Below are positions 59,069-64,000 of a stretch of DNA of 64,000 nt, piece by piece (the first letter of the stretch is position 1; each line of letters starts with the position of its first letter). The stretch comes from Treponema_B putidum (GTDB lineage Bacteria > Spirochaetota > Spirochaetia > Treponematales > Treponemataceae). Where the stretch lies: the NCBI RefSeq assembly GCF_007830595.1, contig NZ_VLLD01000012.1. One strand, 5' to 3'. The position numbers and the translations under genes were made by a program. The notes beneath the pieces were generated by a model that was not told the DNA's origin, made no database searches, and was given only the letters and a program-made list of their open reading frames with translations.

Positions 59069-59096
59069 ATCGCAAATAGGTTTAAGGAGGGTTGAT

Positions 59097-60161
59097 ATGG
59101 GCTGTTCATTTATTAACGAAAATTTTGATTTATTAAAAGCTGCAAAGAATCCCGGCTGAGGTGCAAAGCTGAGTGCGGGTGCACTCGATAAACTTTTAAA
59201 AAACTTTTCCGTAAGGAATGACGATAACTTACTCGTAGGTTTTAATACTTCGGATGATGCGGCCGTTTATAAGATAAACGATGAAACGGCTCTTATATCT
59301 ACTATAGATTTTTTCCCGCCCGTTTCAGGCGATCCCTATATATTCGGGCAAGTTGCCGCCGCAAATTCTTTAAGCGACATTTATGCGATGGGCGGGGAGC
59401 CTAAGCTCGCCCTAAATCTTTTTTGTATTACCAAGGATATGCCTGAAGATATGATAAAAGAAATTTTACGAGGCGGTTTTGATAAGGTTTATGAGGCCGG
59501 TGCTATAGTCTGCGGCGGCCATACTATTTATGATGATTCGCCCAAGTACGGTTTGGCTGTAAACGGCTTTGTTCATCCTAAAAAAATTTTAGAAAATTCT
59601 ACCGCAAAGGAAGGCGATGTTTTAATTTTGACGAAGCCCATCGGTACGGGTACTTTACTTACGGCTTCAAAAGCCGACATGTCGCCGCCGGAAGAGCTTG
59701 ACCGCTGTTATAAAGCTATGGCTTTTTTAAATGCGAAGGCTCGTAACATCATGGTAAAATACAAGATAAACGCCTGTACCGATATTACCGGTTTCGGCCT
59801 ACTCGGTCATCTTTACGAGATGGGAAAGGGAAGCGGAATGAGTATTGAAGTCGATTATAAATCCGTTCCTATTTATAAATCCGTAATTGAAAGCGCCCAA
59901 ATGGGTTTGATGCCGGCAGGAGTTTACTCCAATAGAAATTTTGTGGGAGATAATGTTGTCTTTGAAAATGTTCCCCTTGCCTACCAAGACCTGATGTTCG
60001 ATCCTCAAACTTCGGGAGGACTTTTGATTTCGGTAGACAAGGAAGATGCTGCCGCTCTTTACGAAGAACTGTCCCAAGCTTTGGAAAATACGCCTTGCGG
60101 AAAGCCTGCCATTATAGGCCTTGTTACCAAGCGGGAAGAAAAAATTCTTAGGGTGAGTTAA
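59097..60161 (+). CDS. selD: Selenophosphate synthetase, itself a selenoprotein
   Basis: 354 residues when the in-frame TGA at 59157-59159 is read as selenocysteine (residue 21). It makes selenophosphate from selenide and ATP. ATG 59097 follows AAGGAGGG. The sequence around the UGA is KNPG-Sec-GAKLSAGAL, the SelD active site where Sec or Cys and the nearby Lys are catalytic. VGFNTSDDAAVYKI, TIDFFPPVSGDPYIFGQVAAAN split by the metal site, and GGHTIYDDSPKYG follow. A SECIS-like hairpin is at 59171-59186. A conventional call would start at 59388 and miss the N-terminus. The stop codon overlaps the convergent cysteine desulfurase stop. Confidence 0.95.
59171..59186 (+). promoter_or_regulatory. 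Bacterial SECIS-like hairpin in selD
   Basis: GAGTGC pairs with GCACTC around the loop GGGT, 11 nt after the UGA. A short stem at this distance with G and U in the apical loop is the bacterial SelB-binding arrangement. Confidence 0.8.
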
Positions 60162-61324
60162 GCTCTTGAGCAAAGCTCCTTTACTGCCCTTATTGCCGTT
60201 TCAATTTCTTCTTCTATTGTGAAGGGGCCTGTCGAGAACCTTACCGCTCCTTGCGGAAAGGTTCCTATCGATTTATGAGCAGCAGGTGAACAATGGAGGC
60301 CGCAGCGGGTAAGGATGCCGTATTTTTCTTCGAGAGCTGCACCGGCTTCCGCATTGTCCATAAATTCGGAAAAATCTATCGAAATAATTCCGACCCTGTT
60401 TTCCGCTGAATCTCCTCCCGCTATTTTTACAGGGATGTCCTTTATTCCGTCCAAAAAGAGTTTAAGCAATTTTTGTTCACGGCTATGAATGTTTTGAATC
60501 CCGAAACTATCCAGCCATTTTAGGCTGTGGTGAAGACCTGCAATTCCTATTATGTTTTGAGTCCCGGCTTCAAATTTATCCGGCATAAAGGAGGGCGTTA
60601 CTTCCGAATCGGATGCACTTCCGGTTCCGCCTGTGATAAGAGGTTCAACCTCTTTTGCAAAATCCTTATCGAATAAGATGCCTCCGGTGCCTTGCGGGCC
60701 GAGTAAGCCCTTATGGCCTGTAAAGCAAAATGCTGCCGGTTTTAATTGTGCAAGGTCGACGGGAATGTGGCCTGCACTTTGAGCTCCGTCTATTACCAGA
60801 GGAATATTGTGTTTTTTTAGAATTGAGGCAATTTCTTCGATAGGTTGAATAAAGCCCGTTACATTTGAAGCATGTGAAAAAACGGCAAGGCGGGTTTCAG
60901 GTCTTATCATAGATTCGATTAAGGAGGTGTCTACAAAAGCTCCTCCGTTTTTTACGATTGAAGGAACACGGTCAATCTTTACGCCTAATTTTTCCATTTG
61001 AACCAAAGGACGCATTACGGCATTATGCTCAAAGGAGCTTGTTAAAACTCTGTCGCCTGATTTGAGAAAACCTTTTATAATATAGTTTAGACTTGCCGTA
61101 ACTCCTGATGTAAAAATAACGTGAGTGGCGGGCTTAAAATTAAAGAGTTTACATAAGAGTTCCCTTGTTTCTATGATATCAAGACCGGCTTCTTCGGTTT
61201 CACTATAAGTACTGCGGTTAATGTTTCCAGTGCCTATGTTGACTGCCATTGCAAGAGCTTGCTCAAGGCCGGGTGCCTTAGGAAAAGCGCCGGCCGCATT
61301 ATCTAAAAAAATACGCTTTTTCAT
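60158..61324 (-). CDS. Cysteine desulfurase / selenocysteine-lyase-like protein
   Basis: 388-residue PLP enzyme of aminotransferase class V (the cysteine desulfurase family that often accompanies SelD). IFLDNAAGAFPKAPG starts the protein; SSFEHNAVMRPL binds PLP; the PLP lysine is in FTGHKGLLGPQGTGG; the persulfide cysteine is probably in LTRCGLHCSPAAHKSIG. It probably mobilises sulfur or selenium from cysteine or selenocysteine to supply selenide. Convergent with selD, with the two stop codons overlapping and no terminator between. Confidence 0.88.
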   Translation of the reverse strand: MKKRIFLDNAAGAFPKAPGLEQALAMAVNIGTGNINRSTYSETEEAGLDIIETRELLCKLFNFKPATHVIFTSGVTASLNYIIKGFLKSGDRVLTSSFEHNAVMRPLVQMEKLGVKIDRVPSIVKNGGAFVDTSLIESMIRPETRLAVFSHASNVTGFIQPIEEIASILKKHNIPLVIDGAQSAGHIPVDLAQLKPAAFCFTGHKGLLGPQGTGGILFDKDFAKEVEPLITGGTGSASDSEVTPSFMPDKFEAGTQNIIGIAGLHHSLKWLDSFGIQNIHSREQKLLKLFLDGIKDIPVKIAGGDSAENRVGIISIDFSEFMDNAEAGAALEEKYGILTRCGLHCSPAAHKSIGTFPQGAVRFSTGPFTIEEEIETAIRAVKELCSRA

Positions 61325-61447
61325 ATGACTTATTCTAGCTTAAATAGTTTCTTGAGTCAATATAGAAGCAAGTACCTTACGGCAAGTGCCTTGCGGCAAT
61401 CATTCCTATTTCAGTTTAGTCTAGGTTGAAAATTGCAGCTTGTCCGG

Positions 61448-62113
61448 TCATTGAAAATCCAGCTGTCCTTCTTTTATATAAAGAAGCCTGTCACAAAATT
61501 GTTCCGCTAAAACTATATCGTGGCTTATAAAAAGATAACTTGATTGATGTGTATTTTGATATTCTTTTAACAAGCGGATAATCTGTGCTTGGCTTACGCT
61601 GTCCAACATTCCCGTCGGCTCATCCAAGACAATCAGTTGAGGCGTAATGGAAAGAATTCTTGCCAAAGCCAAACGCTGCAATTCTCCTCCGCTCAATTCC
61701 CGCGGGTAGCGGTAAAGATGTTCTTCTCTTAAGCCCAATTCTTTTATATCCCGAATAATTTTCTCCATTCCTTTTTCTTTTAAATAAATACGGTAGGGTT
61801 CTTTTAAGCTATCTATGATGTGCAGCTTGGGATTAAAAGATATTTCTGGATGCTGAAAAAGGATTTGAATTTTGCGTTTTGTTTCCCTATTAACGGGATA
61901 TTTGAGAGGGGCGTTTTCAAAAAACATTTCTCCTTTTGACGGCATTATTAAGCCGGTTATAATTTGTCCGATAGTTGTTTTGCCGCTTCCGCTGTCCCCA
62001 ATCAAACCGAGTGTTTCTTTTTTATTTATGCAAAAACTGATATTTTTAACTGCTTCAAAATCTTTTTTACGGGTATTTTTATATGTTTTAGAAATGTTTT
62101 TAAGTTCAAGCAT
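61448..62113 (-). CDS. Opp/Nik-type ABC transporter ATPase (second subunit)
   Basis: 221-residue ATPase, shorter than OppF because the C-terminal oligopeptide extension with the Cys cluster is missing. Walker A GDSGSGKTT, LFQHPEISFNPK, signature LSGGELQR, Walker B LIVLDEPTGMLD and SHDIVLAEQ are present. This short form is common in NikE-like nickel or metallophore importers. It overlaps the next upstream ATPase gene by 8 nt. Confidence 0.85.
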   Translation of the reverse strand: MLELKNISKTYKNTRKKDFEAVKNISFCINKKETLGLIGDSGSGKTTIGQIITGLIMPSKGEMFFENAPLKYPVNRETKRKIQILFQHPEISFNPKLHIIDSLKEPYRIYLKEKGMEKIIRDIKELGLREEHLYRYPRELSGGELQRLALARILSITPQLIVLDEPTGMLDSVSQAQIIRLLKEYQNTHQSSYLFISHDIVLAEQFCDRLLYIKEGQLDFQ

Positions 62114-63059
62114 ATTTCCAGCACCTTACTTTTCTATTTTTTTCGATCTCGATCATGGGAGGGGGTTGTTTGCATTTGTCAAAGGCGTATTCACAGTTAG
62201 GTGCATATCTGCATCCTGTTTCATAAACGGGACGCTGCATACTTTTTGCCTTATACTGTAGTCCGTTTTCGGGCATCGCCCTTATTATATCCTCGGTATA
62301 CGGGTGATAAGGTTTTGCAAATACTTCTTCGGTAAGTCCTATTTCTACACTGTATGAAGAATGCATAACGCATAATTTTTTGCTTATGTTTTTTGCAAAA
62401 TTAAGGTCGTGAGTAACACAAAGATAGGTTTCTTCTTTTAGGAGTTTAAATGCTTGTTCAACCATTTTAAGCCGTCTTGAATCCAAGCCCTTTGTAGGCT
62501 CATCGGCAAATATTAAATGCGCTCCGGCTGAAATGCCCATCGCAATCATAGCCCGCTGCTTCATTCCTCCGCTGTAAGTGTGAGGATACTGAACTGCCCG
62601 TTCTTGTTCATTGCCTAAATTGAATTTGCGCAAAAGGTTTACTGCTTCTGCCTCCGCATTTTTTTTAGAATACCCGTAATGAATTATAAGAGGTTCTCCG
62701 ACTTGATAGCCCACTTTAAGAAGAGGGTTTAAAGAGTTTCCGCTGCCTTGGGGAATGTAGGATATTTCTTTACCTCTAATGGAATTTAAAGTTTTGCGGT
62801 CAAGATTTAAAAGGTTCCGATCCTTAAAAAAAGCGGAACCCTGTACTGCTGCATTTTTAGGTAAAAGTTTTAATACCGCTAAAAGCATAACGCTTTTTCC
62901 GCTCCCCGTTTCACCTATAACCGCAATTTTGTCTCTTTCAAAAATATCTAAATTAAAATCTTGAAGAACTTGCGGAGCATTTTTTGCACCGAATGAAACG
63001 CTTAAATTTTCTATTTTGAGAATAGGAGCCTCTGTTAAGTTTATTTCAATATTATTCAT
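62106..63059 (-). CDS. Opp/Nik-type ABC transporter ATPase (first subunit)
   Basis: 317 residues. Walker A GETGSGKSV, YIPQGSGNSLNPLLKVG (Q-loop), signature YSGGMKQR, Walker B LIFADEPTKGLD, THDLNFAKN and a C-terminal GCRYAPNCEYAFDKC cysteine region. OppD/NikD type. It overlaps the permease gene by 8 nt. The substrate (peptide, nickel or a metallophore) cannot be fixed without the binding protein. Confidence 0.87.
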   Translation of the reverse strand: MNNIEINLTEAPILKIENLSVSFGAKNAPQVLQDFNLDIFERDKIAVIGETGSGKSVMLLAVLKLLPKNAAVQGSAFFKDRNLLNLDRKTLNSIRGKEISYIPQGSGNSLNPLLKVGYQVGEPLIIHYGYSKKNAEAEAVNLLRKFNLGNEQERAVQYPHTYSGGMKQRAMIAMGISAGAHLIFADEPTKGLDSRRLKMVEQAFKLLKEETYLCVTHDLNFAKNISKKLCVMHSSYSVEIGLTEEVFAKPYHPYTEDIIRAMPENGLQYKAKSMQRPVYETGCRYAPNCEYAFDKCKQPPPMIEIEKNRKVRCWKYA

Positions 63060-63864
63060 TTTTTGTGCCGTAATATCCTATAAGCATAAAACCTAAAACG
63101 GTAACCGAGATGCATATAATAGGAGGCAGGTACCACCATATTTGTCCGCGCAAAATGCTGTGCCTAAAAAAAGCGTAGCGCAAAATTGCACCCCATGATT
63201 TTTCTCCATAGGTTCCTAGTCCTAAAAAACTTAAGCCCGATTCCGTTACCATCGCTGCCGAAACGGAAAGCACACCCCGTATAAGTATTATATCTTTAAG
63301 GTTCGGCAATATGTGTTTAAACATAATGATAAGATTTGAAACTCCCAAGGCTTTTTCTATTTTTATAAAGGGCTGTTCTGCAATTTCTTTTGTTTTTGCA
63401 CGCAGTATCCGTGCGGTTCCCGTCCACGCAGTAATGCTCATAGCTATAATCAGATTCCATTTTCCGGGCTTCATAAACGCCACCAATAAGGCCGTTAACG
63501 GCAGTCCCGGAACTGACATTGCAATATTGGTAAGTACTGTTATAAGTCTATCGATAAGCCCCCCGTAATATCCTGAAAGCAGGGCAAAGACAACGCCGAT
63601 GCCGGTAATAATAATTGCCGCAAAAAAGCCGACAAAAAGAGAAACACGTGCACCGTACACCAGCTCGCTTAAAATATCCTGTCCGACATCATTCGTTCCC
63701 AAAAGGTGATTAAAGCCGGGCTTTTCATAAATATTTCCCATTTCATACGGATCATATGGAGCGATAACCGGCGCAAAAATTGCAATAATCACCGCCGTCA
63801 AAACAATAATCAGCCCCGCTTTAAAAGAAGAGGGCATTTTTTTTATATCGGAAAATTGTATCAT
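63052..63864 (-). CDS. Opp/Nik-type ABC transporter permease (C subunit)
   Basis: 270 residues, six helices. APYDPYEMGNIYEKPG and HLLGTNDVGQDILSELVYG belong to the OppC/NikC family; the EAA loop is GTARILRAKTKEIAEQPFIKIEKALG with GLSFLGLGTYGEKSWGAIL following. Its ATG overlaps the stop of the upstream permease gene (ATGA), so the transporter genes are translationally coupled. Confidence 0.88.
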   Translation of the reverse strand: MIQFSDIKKMPSSFKAGLIIVLTAVIIAIFAPVIAPYDPYEMGNIYEKPGFNHLLGTNDVGQDILSELVYGARVSLFVGFFAAIIITGIGVVFALLSGYYGGLIDRLITVLTNIAMSVPGLPLTALLVAFMKPGKWNLIIAMSITAWTGTARILRAKTKEIAEQPFIKIEKALGVSNLIIMFKHILPNLKDIILIRGVLSVSAAMVTESGLSFLGLGTYGEKSWGAILRYAFFRHSILRGQIWWYLPPIICISVTVLGFMLIGYYGTKNE

Positions 63865-64000
63865 TGCTCACTCCTTACACGCGGGTCTATTATGATATTT
63901 ACAATGTCGCTGATCCAGTTTGCGGCTACAACGCTTACTGCCGAAATTAAAAAACACAGTTGCGCTGTCGGAAAATCCCTCCTGCTTACCGCATCGAACA
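63861..64000 (-). CDS. Opp/Nik-type ABC transporter permease (B subunit), C-terminal part only
   Basis: 46 codons before TGA (63863-63861) are visible: FDAVSRRDFPTAQLCFLI and NWISDIVNIIIDPRVRSEQ. The RDFPTAQ and DPRVR signatures are typical of OppB/NikB permeases. The gene continues past the right end of the window. Confidence 0.85.
   Translation of the reverse strand, partial: FDAVSRRDFPTAQLCFLISAVSVVAANWISDIVNIIIDPRVRSEQ

Noticed and set aside
1..64000. A DGR reverse transcriptase, avd gene or template repeat within the window
   Set aside because: None of the proteins shows a reverse-transcriptase YxDD-type core or an Avd-like helical bundle, and no third VR-like segment was found by eye.

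Overview
The window looks like a chromosomal segment of an oral spirochaete of the genus Treponema, most likely T. denticola or a close relative. The basis is recall of family features: AT-rich DNA, a methionine gamma-lyase matching what I remember of T. denticola MegL, an EF-G with the spirochaete/mitochondrial-type G1 motif HIDSGKTT, selenocysteine machinery, many NhaC-type antiporters, and TvpA-like lipoproteins with a diversity-generating-retroelement (DGR) type variable region. No database search was possible.

Layout. 1-2116: a cobalt-type ECF uptake operon (cbiQ-cbiO-cbiM, minus strand) with signs of decay in cbiQ and cbiM. 2226-5104: an accessory island with an Rpn/PD-(D/E)XK nuclease, a TvpA-like lipoprotein with a C-terminal variable region, and a GIY-YIG-like protein. 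5494-27271: mostly core metabolism and translation, comprising an alpha-2-macroglobulin lipoprotein, NhaC, a DMT exporter, megL, an Asp/Glu racemase, pyruvate:ferredoxin oxidoreductase, rpsL-rpsG, fusA, an ATPase, rubredoxin and a TPR lipoprotein. 27390-32413: a sigma-54 enhancer-binding regulator followed by a -24/-12 promoter and a C-S lyase/NhaC pair. 32596-36035: a chemotaxis receptor and a MATE exporter. 36295-37939: a degraded inverted copy of the 2-5 kb island, holding an orphan variable region, a small cassette-like ORF and a nuclease remnant. 38285-41988: a heterodimeric ABC exporter. 42021-44572: tRNA-Sec and metG. 44665-52235: two flavodoxin-fold proteins and a complete oppABCDF operon. 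52490-56100: a DMT transporter, metK and a hexokinase. 56399-61324: a selenium cluster (YedE, a TusA-like protein, DUF3343, an FMN-binding protein, UGA-containing selD, a cysteine desulfurase). 61448-64000: a second Opp/Nik-type ABC transporter cut by the window end.

How the genes fit together. The metabolic genes point to amino-acid fermentation. Opp imports peptides. MegL and the PatB/MalY-type C-S lyase split sulfur amino acids into 2-oxoacids, ammonia and thiols or H2S. Pyruvate:ferredoxin oxidoreductase oxidises the 2-oxoacids, and NhaC antiporters manage ions. The selenium block and tRNA-Sec serve selenoprotein synthesis, and SelD itself contains an in-frame UGA with a hairpin placed like a bacterial SECIS.

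Most unusual signals. (1) Two DGR-like variable regions lie in opposite orientation about 33 kb apart inside partly duplicated islands that form an inverted repeat around the core genes; no reverse transcriptase or template repeat was seen in the window. (2) Perfect palindromic hairpins with a GGATGTAC core sit directly after both variable-region genes and recur elsewhere. (3) A second two-hairpin repeat family clusters around the selenium genes. (4) Several genes have near-consensus promoters whose predicted transcription start falls on or just before the start codon, suggesting leaderless mRNAs. (5) The leader of the selenium operon contains a four-codon ORF ending in UGA.
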